Source: Verrucomicrobiota bacterium (lineage in GTDB: Bacteria; Verrucomicrobiota; Verrucomicrobiia; Opitutales; Intestinicryptomonadaceae). Taken from it: a stretch of 36,753 nt of DNA. The translations under genes were made by a program, and so were the position numbers. The stretch lies in NCBI GenBank assembly GCA_003343565.1, contig QALA01000082.1:1-36753 (forward strand), read 5' to 3'. Numbering within the stretch: position 1 is the first letter of the stretch; each line of letters starts with the position of its first letter. The notes beneath the pieces are model-generated. The model was not told where the DNA came from. It saw nothing but the letters and a program-made list of their open reading frames with translations, and did no database searches. This document shows, in pieces, positions 16,956-24,424 of the stretch.

Positions 16956-18509
16956 ATGGCTTACAATATAGACGATAAATTCTTTCTTCCCGCAGACAAA
17001 TTCTTTGCCGCAAACGCGGCCGAAGGCCTGACGTACGACGACGTCTCTTTGGCGACGCTGTATTCCGACATTCTTCCGCGGCAGACGCGCCTGGACACGT
17101 CGCTTTCCGACGCCATAAGGCTTTCGCTGCCGATAATTTCCTCGGATATGGATACCGTCACCGAATCGCAGATGGCAATCGGAATGGCGCGCAACGGCGG
17201 TTTGGGCCTTATCCATTGCAACATGAGCCAGGCCGAGCAGCTCGGAGAGGTGAAGAAGGTAAAGAACTACGTCCACGGATTGATTAGGGAGCCTATAAAG
17301 GTTTCGCCCGACAGCTTTATCGGCGACGTTCTCCGCCTTGTCCACGATAAAAATTTCCGCTTCCGCACCTTTCCGGTGGTCGACAAGGACAACAGGCTCG
17401 TCGGGCTTCTGCCCGGCAGCATAGTGAAGGAGAGATACGCCTCGCTCCACGTTTCCAAGGCGATGACGCCGCGCAAAGACGTGTATACCATTTCCCAGAA
17501 AAAGCTCGGTTCGGATCCGATTAAGGCCGCGGACAAATTTTTCGACGAGCATTTCGGCGTTCACAAGCTGCTTGTCGTCGACGATTCCGACAAGCTGTGC
17601 GGGCTTTTTACCCTCAGCGACATAGAGCGGATAATTTCCGAAAAGGGCCTGAACCTCCAGCATGCGAGGGACTCGAAGTTTCGCCTTTTGTGCGGGGCGT
17701 CGATTGCCATGATGCGCGCTCCCGACGGCAAGCTGGACTTCGACAACATAATATCTCATGTGGGCGCCCTCGTAGACGCGGGGCTCGACGTTGCGGCGGT
17801 ATCGACGGCGCACGGCTTCACGAAAGGAGTGGGCGACACCGTGAAGGCGTTGCGCAAGGCGTTCAAGGGGCTGACTATCATCGGCGGAAACGTGACGAGC
17901 GCTTCCGGGGTGGAATTTCTCGCCAAAATGGGGGCGGACGCGATAAAAATCGGTCAGGGGCCGGGATCGATATGCACGACGCGCATAGTTGCGGGCGTCG
18001 GCATTCCGCAGCTTACCGCGCTGTACGTGTGCACTAAGGTTGCGCGCAAACTCGGAGTCCGTACGATAGCCGACGGCGGCATAACCAAGAGCGGAGACAT
18101 GGTTAAGGCCCTCACGCTGGCGGACGCCATGATTTGCGGCGGGCTGTTGGCGGGTTGTCCGGAAGCTCCCGGACAGGTAATGGAAATCAACGGGAAGATG
18201 TACAAGCAGTATCGCGGAATGGGCAGCCTTGCGGCGATGAAGGCCGGAAGCGCGGCGAGGTACGGCCACGACATGAAGAGCAAGACCGACAAAATTACCG
18301 CGGAGGGGGTGGAGGCCCTCAAGGAGGTTTCCACTTCTCTCGACGATTCGTTGAGAACTTTTGTGGGCGGCATACAGAGCGGCATGGGGTATCTCGGCGC
18401 TCCGAATCTTGCGGCGCTCCGCAAGAACGCGCGCTACATACGCGTCAGCGGCGCGGGGCAGCGCGAGAGCAATCCGCACGACATCATAGAAGTTAAGAAG
18501 TCGAAATAG
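16956..18509 (+). CDS. guaB: Inosine-5'-monophosphate dehydrogenase
   Basis: This 517-residue enzyme oxidises IMP to XMP with NAD+, the committed step of GMP synthesis. The N-terminal barrel part has L-T-Y-D-D-V-S-L and S-S-D-M-D-T-V-T-E-S (62-71). Two CBS domains lie at about residues 110-230. The catalytic loop G-P-G-S-I-C-T-T-R holds Cys340, the nucleophile. A-D-G-G-I (Asp373) binds the IMP ribose. Y-R-G-M-G-S (419-424) and the Arg435-Tyr436 pair of the mobile flap are present, separating it from GMP reductase. Two positions are unusual: the conserved Asp of the D-(T/S)-(A/S)-H/Q-G motif is Ser283 (V-S-T-A-H-G), and the phosphate-site G-S before L-L-A is G-G (395-396). Monocistronic, with its own promoter. 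Confidence 0.93.
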   Translation: MAYNIDDKFFLPADKFFAANAAEGLTYDDVSLATLYSDILPRQTRLDTSLSDAIRLSLPIISSDMDTVTESQMAIGMARNGGLGLIHCNMSQAEQLGEVKKVKNYVHGLIREPIKVSPDSFIGDVLRLVHDKNFRFRTFPVVDKDNRLVGLLPGSIVKERYASLHVSKAMTPRKDVYTISQKKLGSDPIKAADKFFDEHFGVHKLLVVDDSDKLCGLFTLSDIERIISEKGLNLQHARDSKFRLLCGASIAMMRAPDGKLDFDNIISHVGALVDAGLDVAAVSTAHGFTKGVGDTVKALRKAFKGLTIIGGNVTSASGVEFLAKMGADAIKIGQGPGSICTTRIVAGVGIPQLTALYVCTKVARKLGVRTIADGGITKSGDMVKALTLADAMICGGLLAGCPEAPGQVMEINGKMYKQYRGMGSLAAMKAGSAARYGHDMKSKTDKITAEGVEALKEVSTSLDDSLRTFVGGIQSGMGYLGAPNLAALRKNARYIRVSGAGQRESNPHDIIEVKKSK

Positions 18510-18517
18510 TTTTTTGT

Positions 18518-18541
18518 CCGCGCGCTTCGCCGCGCGCGCGG
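18518..18541 (+). terminator. GC-rich hairpin directly after guaB
   Basis: CCGCGCGC (18518-18525) pairs with GCGCGCGG (18534-18541), only 8 bp after the guaB stop. The T run starts about 10 bp later, so termination may need the stronger hairpins in the following repeats. Confidence 0.45.
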
Positions 18542-18614
18542 GCGTTTAATTCCTATTTTTTTTGCGCCGCTCCGTTTGAATGCGGCGTCTTGGCGAAAAC
18601 TTGTTGGGTTAAAC

Positions 18615-18660
18615 AAAAAATGCCGCGCGCGTTTTTTATTAATTGCATGCGGCATTTTTT
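18615..18660. terminator. Bidirectional terminator in repeat unit 1
   Basis: AAAAAATGCCGC (18615-18626) pairs perfectly with GCGGCATTTTTT (18649-18660), and more T follows. Because both arms end in A/T runs, it can terminate transcription from guaB and from the convergent hydrolase gene. Confidence 0.75.
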
Positions 18661-18800
18661 TTCTTTTGTTGCCGATTCTGGGAAAATTTTTTACATTAAA
18701 ACGGTCGTAGGGGTAGGGCGGAACAATTCCGCATTATCCCTATTTTTTGTGCCGCCCCGTTTGAATGCGGCGTCTTGGCGAAAATTTGTTGGGTTAAACG

Positions 18801-18847
18801 AAAAATGCCGCGCGCGTTTTTTTATTAATTGCGTGCGGCATTTTTTT
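18801..18847. terminator. Bidirectional terminator in repeat unit 2
   Basis: AAAAATGCCGC (18801-18811) pairs with GCGGCATTTTT (18835-18845), followed by more T. It is the duplicate of the hairpin at 18615-18660, and the 23-nt loop differs from the first by only a few bases. Confidence 0.75.
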
Positions 18848-19176
18848 CTTTTGTTGCCGATTCTGGAAAAATTTTTTGCATAAAGCGGTCGTAGGGGTAG
18901 GGTGGAACAATTGCATTTTGCAAATGCAAAAACGCGGTATCGCTTGAAAGCGCGACTTTGTAAAAACTGCGCTTTTACGCGCGGCGGAGCGCATCGGCGC
19001 GCGTAAATTGTCCGGATTCGGCCGTGAAAGACTCTTTGTTGCCGTGAAAGAGTTTCCCGTTCGGCGGCTGTGAAAGGAGGCGGAATTTTTTTTCGGCACA
19101 GATTTTTTTTGCGGAGCGTCGGCCGGCGAAAGTTGAAGGGAATACAAACTGCAATCCGGCGGAATTTCGGCTTTGT

Positions 19177-19896
19177 CTAAAAGTCGTATTCCCTGCCGGG
19201 CACAAGTTCGTCGCACTTAATTGAGCATGCGCGGACTTTCGAAATGAAATTTTTTGGATCGGCGGTGTTTTTTGAAAAGAGGCCGTAGTGCATGGGAACG
19301 GCTCTGGCCGGCTTGAGGTAGGCCACAAGTTCTGCGGCCTCGTCGTCGGACATGTTTCCCCACTTGCCATTTATGCAGACTAACGCGGCCTCCAGCGGCC
19401 GCTCGGCGACGGACTTTTTTATTTCGCCGGGAAGGGAAGGCTCGCAGAGGGTGTCGCCGCTCAGGTAGGTCAGGCGTCCGGCGGCGGAAATCAGCGTGCC
19501 TATCGCGTATTTTTCGGTGTGGTACGCCTTTACCGCCTCTATTTCAATGTCGCCGAATTTTGTTCGTCCGCCGACGTCGAGCGTCTCGAATCGCCCCGCG
19601 TCGAATCCCGATTTCTTGAAGTGCGAAAACGCGCTTGTTGGGCCGACGAATCGGCAGTTCGGATATTTTTTTACTATCGGCTCCACGGTGGCCTCGTCGT
19701 AGTGGTCGGCGTGGTCGTGGGTGAAAAGCACGATGTCCGGCTTCAATTCCTCAAACGCAATCGGAACGGTGACCATGCGTCCGAGTCCGGAAAAGTACAG
19801 TTTGTTTGACAGGTACGGATCCGCCACAAGGCGCGTTTTCCCGTCGTCGAATATGAATCCGCCCTGGCATATCCAGGTGAGTTTAAGAGGCTTCAT
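19177..19896 (-). CDS. MBL-fold metallo-hydrolase (UlaG/YtnP-like)
   Basis: This 239-residue metallo-beta-lactamase-fold protein has the metal-binding motif T-H-D-H-A-D-H-Y-D (H60, H62, D64, H65). A later Asp in Y-L-S-G-D-T and the C-terminal His in P-M-H-Y-G-L-F complete the site. The layout (short T-W-I-C-Q-G-G-F-I-F start, A-D-P-Y-L-S) resembles the UlaG-like group, which includes L-ascorbate-6-phosphate lactonase and other hydrolases whose substrates vary, so function is not assigned. No signal peptide, so cytosolic. I chose ATG 19896 because the family begins about there; ATG 19944 in frame would add 16 residues. It follows the esterase gene on the same strand after 42-90 bp and is likely co-transcribed with it. 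It converges on guaB across the repeat terminators. Confidence 0.85.
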   Translation of the reverse strand: MKPLKLTWICQGGFIFDDGKTRLVADPYLSNKLYFSGLGRMVTVPIAFEELKPDIVLFTHDHADHYDEATVEPIVKKYPNCRFVGPTSAFSHFKKSGFDAGRFETLDVGGRTKFGDIEIEAVKAYHTEKYAIGTLISAAGRLTYLSGDTLCEPSLPGEIKKSVAERPLEAALVCINGKWGNMSDDEAAELVAYLKPARAVPMHYGLFSKNTADPKNFISKVRACSIKCDELVPGREYDF

Positions 19897-19986
19897 GTTT
19901 TGCAGGCGTTTCTTCGCAGTGCGCGGATTTCCAAAAAAAACCATTTCGCGCGACGGCAGGGGGGCGTCTCCTATTTTCGGCCTTTC

Positions 19987-21231
19987 CTATTTTTGCCGCT
20001 TGTAAACGGCGGTTTTGTGTTTTGGGAATCCGTGTGTGGCGTCCTGCACGAACTCGATTGACACGGGAGCGGTGATGCTGTTGTAGAGGGCGGCCTCTCC
20101 CGAAGGCGGGCACACGTAGTCGCCGAGGCCCGCGCGTATGGCGACGGGACACTTGACGCGCTTGGCAAAGTTTATTGTGTCGAAATACAGCCTGTTGGGA
20201 AGCGGCTCCGGCAGCCAGCCGCTGAAGCGTCCGTGGTATTTGCCCGCAAGGTCGGCCATCCACGGAACGGCGACGTTCAGCTTTGTGACGTTTCCGTCGA
20301 GCGCGCCCATTGCGAACGACTGGAACGCGCCCATCGAGCCGCCGTTGACCTCCAAGTCTTTTCCGTTCCATGTCGGAAGGCTCTTTGCGTAGCGCAGGGC
20401 GGCGAGGTCGCGCATTATCATTCCGTCGAAATACGAGTCTTTGGGGGAATCCAGCGTTTTTTCCCAGGCAAATCCCTTCAGCTTTCCGGTCTTGAGTTCG
20501 TCGTAATAGCTCTTGGGCTTTCCGATGTCCACGCTGTGCGAGCACATGGACACGCCGATTGCGTCGCCATACATTGCCGGCCCCGGCGAGGCCCAGCCGT
20601 ATCCCTGAAAGTTTGCGCGTATCTTCAGGGATTTGTCGGCGGCGTTTTTCGGGTACGTGATGTATCCGCGCGCGGGGTCGCCGATTGTCGGAATCGAAAA
20701 TTCGTACACTTCAAAATTCGGGTTGACGGGCTTTCCGTCGGAAGTCGTCTCCACTCGCTTCAGGTCGGCTTTTATGGGAGCCTTCGAGTATTCCGCCACG
20801 CGTTGTTTCCAGTATGCGTCGAAGTCGGCCGGCTCCGGGACGGACTGGGCGAGCTTTTCGATGTCGGCCCCGGCTCCGCCGTCGTACGGGCGGCAGAAAT
20901 TTCTGTCGGGGCGGCCGTTTTCGTCCAGGACGTTTATTTGAAGGTGGACAAAGCCGGGCTTGTCGAGCGAGGTTTCGACAACCACGGGCTTGTCTGAATC
21001 CTGCACGCCCTCGAATCTCTTTCCGTCCTCTCCGCGCATGACGTATTTGATTTTGCGCCCGACAACCGGCTTGCCGTCGTCGGCCAAAGCGACGCGGAAT
21101 TTTATCTTCTCGCCGACTTTGTATGAGAGCGCGTCCTTGTCGCACGTCCCCTCAAATAGGGGCGCGCCCGAAAGCAGGGAAAGAAGCGCGGTTGTGGAAA
21201 CGAATACGGCAAATGCGGCAATTTTTTTCAT
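19987..21231 (-). CDS. Secreted CE7-like acetyl esterase (second, divergent copy)
   Basis: This 414-residue protein starts M-K-K-I-A-A-F followed by a hydrophobic segment to about residue 23, a Sec signal. A beta-rich domain of about 105 residues comes next, then the alpha/beta hydrolase domain entered at P-A-D-F-D-A-Y-W. Likely triad: Ser299 in N-G-G-S-M-G, Asp371 in G-L-G-D-Y-V-C-P-P and His400 in T-H-G-F-P. Domain order matches the esterase at 14128-15471, but the sequences are well diverged, and this one has W-M-A-D-L-A-G-K-Y-H-G-R in place of the other's substrate-side segment. It probably deacetylates carbohydrate outside the cytoplasm. ATG 21231 is chosen because it begins a clean signal peptide and sits at a strong promoter. 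The MBL-fold gene follows on the same strand. Confidence 0.88.
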   Translation of the reverse strand: MKKIAAFAVFVSTTALLSLLSGAPLFEGTCDKDALSYKVGEKIKFRVALADDGKPVVGRKIKYVMRGEDGKRFEGVQDSDKPVVVETSLDKPGFVHLQINVLDENGRPDRNFCRPYDGGAGADIEKLAQSVPEPADFDAYWKQRVAEYSKAPIKADLKRVETTSDGKPVNPNFEVYEFSIPTIGDPARGYITYPKNAADKSLKIRANFQGYGWASPGPAMYGDAIGVSMCSHSVDIGKPKSYYDELKTGKLKGFAWEKTLDSPKDSYFDGMIMRDLAALRYAKSLPTWNGKDLEVNGGSMGAFQSFAMGALDGNVTKLNVAVPWMADLAGKYHGRFSGWLPEPLPNRLYFDTINFAKRVKCPVAIRAGLGDYVCPPSGEAALYNSITAPVSIEFVQDATHGFPKHKTAVYKRQK

Positions 21232-21238
21232 AATAAAA

Positions 21239-21267
21239 ATAATATTTTTGCCCCTCGGCCTTTTCAA
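21239..21267 (-). promoter_or_regulatory. Promoter of the second esterase gene, possibly leaderless
   Basis: On the minus strand TTGAAA (21267-21262) and TATTAT (21244-21239) are separated by exactly 17 bp, five of six matches each. The ATG at 21231 begins 7 bp after the -10 element. The expected transcription start therefore falls on or next to the start codon. Confidence 0.6.
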
Positions 21268-22159
21268 GAAAAAATGCATGGCCTCAAGAGCTTGATGATT
21301 CGGCAAAGGTGCGCAGATTCCGTTAAAGCGGGAGGGTGTGCGGAGGAGGCGAAGGGGAGGCGCGGAGGGGCGCGCGCGAATGGATCGTGCCGATTCGTTG
21401 CGGTTCGTTTCTTTCGAAGGTCGGCATTTTTTGGCTGTGCTTTGAGCGGCGTTTTTGGCGGCGTTTCGCGGATTTGCAAACGGTCGCTTTCCCCGAAGAA
21501 AAGCGGGCGCGGCGGCGCGGAAGTCCGGGAGGCGGTGCGGGCGATTGCGTCGAAAACTGCGCGCTTCTTGAAATGTCGCTGAAATGCCGTTGGGATACCG
21601 CAGGAATGCGGCAGGAATGTATCAGGAATGCGGGCGCGCAAAAAAGGTTGCAAGCGGCGCAAGAGGCGTTGCGGGCGCATGAATGTCTACGGGCGCATGA
21701 ATGTGTTGCGGACATCGCTTCAAACTGCGAAAATGCGGTGGCGCTTTTTTGGACGGTGCGGGGCCATATGCGTTTTGGCGCCTCAAGGGGGCTCTTTTTA
21801 TGCGCGGTTTTATATGATTTATGCGGCTTATGCGCGGCCCACTTTTGCGCGTGCGCGTTTCGTCGCGCGGAAGGTCGGGGGATTTTTTTGCGTTTTCTCG
21901 TTTCATATCGGCGGGGTACGCGCGCGGATTGTGCCGGATTTATGCGGGGATACGCGCGGAAAGTTGCGGCAGATTCGCGTAATGAAGGGCGCGCGGCTGA
22001 AGGGGAGGCAGACGGATTTTTTTCGCAAATATTCGCATATATAATATGTGCGTTTTTTTACGGCGCGCCTGTCGGGACTTTTCGCTTCGGATACGGGGGA
22101 GGTTTTTTGTTGTCATGGCGGGCGTTTTCGGCTATGCGATTTTAAAACGCGAATGGTGT
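21268..22159. other. 890-bp divergent intergenic region with short repeats
   Basis: It lies between the divergent esterase and DUF2157-like genes. Long open frames exist on both strands, but their translations are Arg/Cys/Ala-rich without a family pattern, and I judge them non-coding. Two clusters of short direct repeats occur: CAGGAATG three times at an 11-bp period (21601, 21612, 21623), and GGGCGCATGAATGT twice (21673-21686, 21691-21704; 18-bp period). A perfect TATAAT at 22040-22045 is a possible -10 for the membrane-protein gene but lacks a good -35. Confidence 0.5.
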
Positions 22160-23461
22160 ATGGGTTTTTTTCTGTCCAAGATGTTGGAGAAAGTCGGCGA
22201 GCTTCAAGCGGGCGGGATAATCGACGAAAAGAATGCTGCGGCAATCAGGCGGGAGCTGGAGTCCGAGCTTGAGCGTTCGGCGAAATTGAAGCGTCGGATA
22301 TTTGCGTTCTTTCTTGCGGTATCCGGCGTGGTCATTGCGGGGTTGGGGGTCTATGTGTTTTTGTCCGCGGTCTGGGACGGCCTTGGGGTGGCGGGGCGCA
22401 CTTTGGCGGCCTTTGCCCCGCTCGCGCTGTCGGGCGTTTTCGGCGCGTTTGTCATTTTGAGGCGTCGGGCGGCCGTTTGGCGGGAGAGTGCGGCTGCGGC
22501 AAATATATTCGGGTTTTGCTGCGCGATTTTGGTTTCGGCGCACATTTACCAGATAGACGGGTCGTTCGCCGATTTCGCGTTTGTGTCGCTGTGTCTCGGA
22601 ATGGGGACGGCGTTTGCGTTTGGTTCGGCTTCGGCCCTGCTTTTCTGCGCGGTTATGGCATCGTCTTTCGGCGGGAGGAGCGACTTCATGTTTGCGGGGT
22701 TTGACGCGCCGCTTTTCCTGATTTTTTGGGCCGCCATTTTTTGCGCGTGCGTGCGCGCCCTTTCCGCCGCGCGCGAATGCCGGCCGCTGTACATTCTGAC
22801 TGCGCTGATTTTGGCGATTCGGTTTTTTCCGGGGCTGGCGGACGTTTTGGGCGTGTGGGGCAACTTCTATTGGAATATTCCGCTCGGAGGATTGTGTCTC
22901 GGGGCGTTTTGCGCGGCCGCGGCGCGTCCGGGCCGCTTGGGGGCGCCGTTTAAAATCGTCGCGGCCGGCTGGGCGTGCGTTTTCATAGCCGCGCTCTCCG
23001 CGCCGACTCCGAAGGACCTCATTCGCATGTCCGCTGCCGACTTTGCTCCGTCGGCAATCAATGCGGCGTGTTATTTTATTTGTGCGGCGGCGTTCGCGGC
23101 CGCATGGATTTTCTTTTGGCGCAGAAATTCCGGCGAGCCTGGAGCGAAGCCCTGGTTTGCCTCTTCGCTTGCCGCCGTTTACGGCGTCTGTTTTGCGCTG
23201 TTTGCGCGCAATTTTCCGCATGCGGCCGATTATGCGACTTTGGCCGCGGCCTCCGCTTTGGCTTTCTATGCGATTTGGGTCGGGATCAGGAAGCTTTCGC
23301 TCGAATCGCTGAATATGGGTTTGGCCTATTTGTTCACGGCGGCGCTTTCCGAATTTTTCAGCCGCGCGCTTGGGTCGTTTTTTCTTTCGGCCGCGCTTGT
23401 GGTATTGGGCGCGTTTGTTGCGGGAATGAATTTGTTTGTCGCGCGAAGGAGGGCGGAATGA
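22160..23461 (+). CDS. DUF2157-like polytopic membrane protein
   Basis: This 433-residue protein starts with a short soluble segment (K-V-G-E-L-Q-A-G-G-I-I-D-E-K-N-A-A-A-I) in which a helix proposes a return-after-turn, as in the DUF2157 domain. About a dozen hydrophobic helices rich in Ala, Phe and Gly follow, so it is an inner-membrane protein. There is no catalytic motif I can name, and function is unknown for the family. I chose ATG 22160 because it starts right before the DUF2157-like segment; the frame is open to 22046 but the added residues look unlike protein. Its last codons overlap the next gene (ATGA), so both products are made together, matching the known pairing of DUF2157 proteins with GDYXXLXY proteins. 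Transport or envelope stress roles would be guesses. Confidence 0.75.
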   Translation: MGFFLSKMLEKVGELQAGGIIDEKNAAAIRRELESELERSAKLKRRIFAFFLAVSGVVIAGLGVYVFLSAVWDGLGVAGRTLAAFAPLALSGVFGAFVILRRRAAVWRESAAAANIFGFCCAILVSAHIYQIDGSFADFAFVSLCLGMGTAFAFGSASALLFCAVMASSFGGRSDFMFAGFDAPLFLIFWAAIFCACVRALSAARECRPLYILTALILAIRFFPGLADVLGVWGNFYWNIPLGGLCLGAFCAAAARPGRLGAPFKIVAAGWACVFIAALSAPTPKDLIRMSAADFAPSAINAACYFICAAAFAAAWIFFWRRNSGEPGAKPWFASSLAAVYGVCFALFARNFPHAADYATLAAASALAFYAIWVGIRKLSLESLNMGLAYLFTAALSEFFSRALGSFFLSAALVVLGAFVAGMNLFVARRRAE

Positions 23462-24135
23462 CGGCGACAGGTTGGAGGGCGTTTTTCTTTCTTGCGCTGT
23501 TGGCCGCGCAATTTGCATGTCCCGCGTTTTCGATATTGCGCCAGCTCGACAGGCTTGAAAACGGCGAATCTTTCAAGGTGGACGCTTCGGTGTCCGCCGA
23601 TTGGCGGGACAAGAACGCGTTTTATGTCAACCTGAATTTTCCCCGCGCGCAATACCTGCTGCCGATTCCGGAATTTGAGAAGTTCATAGCCGATGAAAAG
23701 CCCAAGCTTGAAGCCTGCGGCTCCGACATTTCGAAGGGGCTTCGTTTGAGCTGCGGCGGACCGAAAGTTTGGGCGGCGTTGGACAAGGGGGACGACGGCT
23801 TTTTGAAGGTCGCATATGTCGGCGAAGTTCGGACGGGCGGCCGCAGAGCGTCTTACGAGAATCGCGGGCGTTCGTATCCTGTCATTTTTCCGCTGCATTC
23901 GACTTACAATATCAAGGACAATTCGGTGGGGGTGGACTGCCGGAGCGTGAGGTTTCGCGTGTCGGAGTCTGTCAGGAGGAGCTTTGAGAAGGATTTGAAG
24001 CGTTTGGCGTCGCTGCCCGCGGGCGAGAGGAAGGGGGCGGCGCACGCCGTTATCCGCGTCAAGGGCGGCAAGTGGGCGATTGCCGACGTCGTGGTATTCG
24101 GCAGGTCCGCGGCCGAGGCCGACGCCCGCAGGTAG
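23458..24135 (+). CDS. Exported or membrane-anchored protein, divergent GDYXXLXY-like
   Basis: This 225-residue protein has an N-terminal hydrophobic segment (W-R-A-F-F-F-L-A-L-L-A-A) acting as signal or anchor, and an otherwise soluble domain outside the membrane. W-R-D-K-N-A-F-Y-V-N-L-N-F (about residues 49-61) aligns with the P-R-D-x-x-x-G-D-Y-x-x-L-x-Y core of the GDYXXLXY family, but the G-D pair is replaced by A-F. The C-terminal H-A-V-I-R-V-K-G-G-K-W-A-I-A-D-V also fits that family. Its ATG overlaps the stop of the DUF2157-like gene, the genomic partner expected for a GDYXXLXY protein. The assignment therefore rests on both weak motif similarity and context. Function is unknown. Start chosen from the ATGA overlap; the frame stays open upstream inside the previous gene. 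Confidence 0.6.
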   Translation: MTATGWRAFFFLALLAAQFACPAFSILRQLDRLENGESFKVDASVSADWRDKNAFYVNLNFPRAQYLLPIPEFEKFIADEKPKLEACGSDISKGLRLSCGGPKVWAALDKGDDGFLKVAYVGEVRTGGRRASYENRGRSYPVIFPLHSTYNIKDNSVGVDCRSVRFRVSESVRRSFEKDLKRLASLPAGERKGAAHAVIRVKGGKWAIADVVVFGRSAAEADARR

Positions 24136-24214
24136 GCCGGGGCGTGCGGCCGCGTGCGGATTCCGCGTCCGGGCGAAAACGGGGGGGTGGTCGCCGAAAG
24201 ATTTTGATGGCTTG

Positions 24215-24248
24215 CGCGCGTTTTTTACGCGTTTTCCCGCGCGTTTTT
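24215..24248 (+). terminator. Possible terminator after the GDYXXLXY-like gene
   Basis: CGCGCG (24215-24220) can pair with CGCGCG (24238-24243), followed by TTTTT. The stem is short and self-palindromic, so the call is weak. Confidence 0.35.
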
Positions 24249-24414
24249 CACGCTTTGCGGTTTTTTTGATTAGTGACAGATGGTTTGAATAATGGACGAT
24301 TTGGGTAAATTATGGACTATTGTGGACGTGGAGCGAAAGTTGCGGTTGCCTGCTCCATATTTTTAGGTTTGATGGATTTTCCCCAAAAAAACCCCGAATA
24401 CATATAAAAAAGGT

Positions 24415-24424
24415 CAAACGTTTG
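24415..24424. promoter_or_regulatory. PurR/LacI-type palindrome upstream of carB
   Basis: CAAACGTTTG is a perfect 10-bp palindrome with a central CG. It equals the core of LacI-family operators; the gammaproteobacterial PurR box has the same core and controls carAB there. It lies 305 bp before the carB start. Whether a LacI-family purine regulator exists in this organism is not known from this window. Confidence 0.3.

Larger units (their letters stand above)
18549..18914. repeat. Two-copy 185-bp tandem repeat with terminator hairpins
   Basis: Unit 1 (about 18549-18733) and unit 2 (about 18734-18914) are nearly identical. Both carry CCGTTTGAATGCGGCGTCTT, GGCGAAAA, TTGTTGGGTTAAAC, ATGCCGCGCGCGTTTTTT, TATTAATTGC, TTGTTGCCGATTCTGG and CGGTCGTAGGGGTAGGG. 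Each unit contains one AT-flanked hairpin. The open frame in each unit encodes a similar short peptide, but it is set by the hairpin sequence and looks non-coding. The array lies between convergent guaB and the minus-strand hydrolase gene. Directly after it, TTGCATTTTGCAAATGCAA (18911-18929) is a perfect 8-bp stem with a 3-nt loop. The rest up to 19176 holds nothing recognised. Confidence 0.85.

Noticed and set aside
18590..18883. A 97-codon frame whose halves encode similar peptides
   Set aside because: The similarity is due to the 185-bp DNA repeat, and the frame runs through terminator hairpins; the sequence constraint is better explained by the RNA structure.
21336..22145. A 269-codon open frame on the plus strand upstream of the DUF2157-like gene
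   Set aside because: The translation is Arg, Cys, Gly and Ala rich, has no domain pattern, and overlaps long open frames on the other strand, as expected for GC-rich non-coding DNA.
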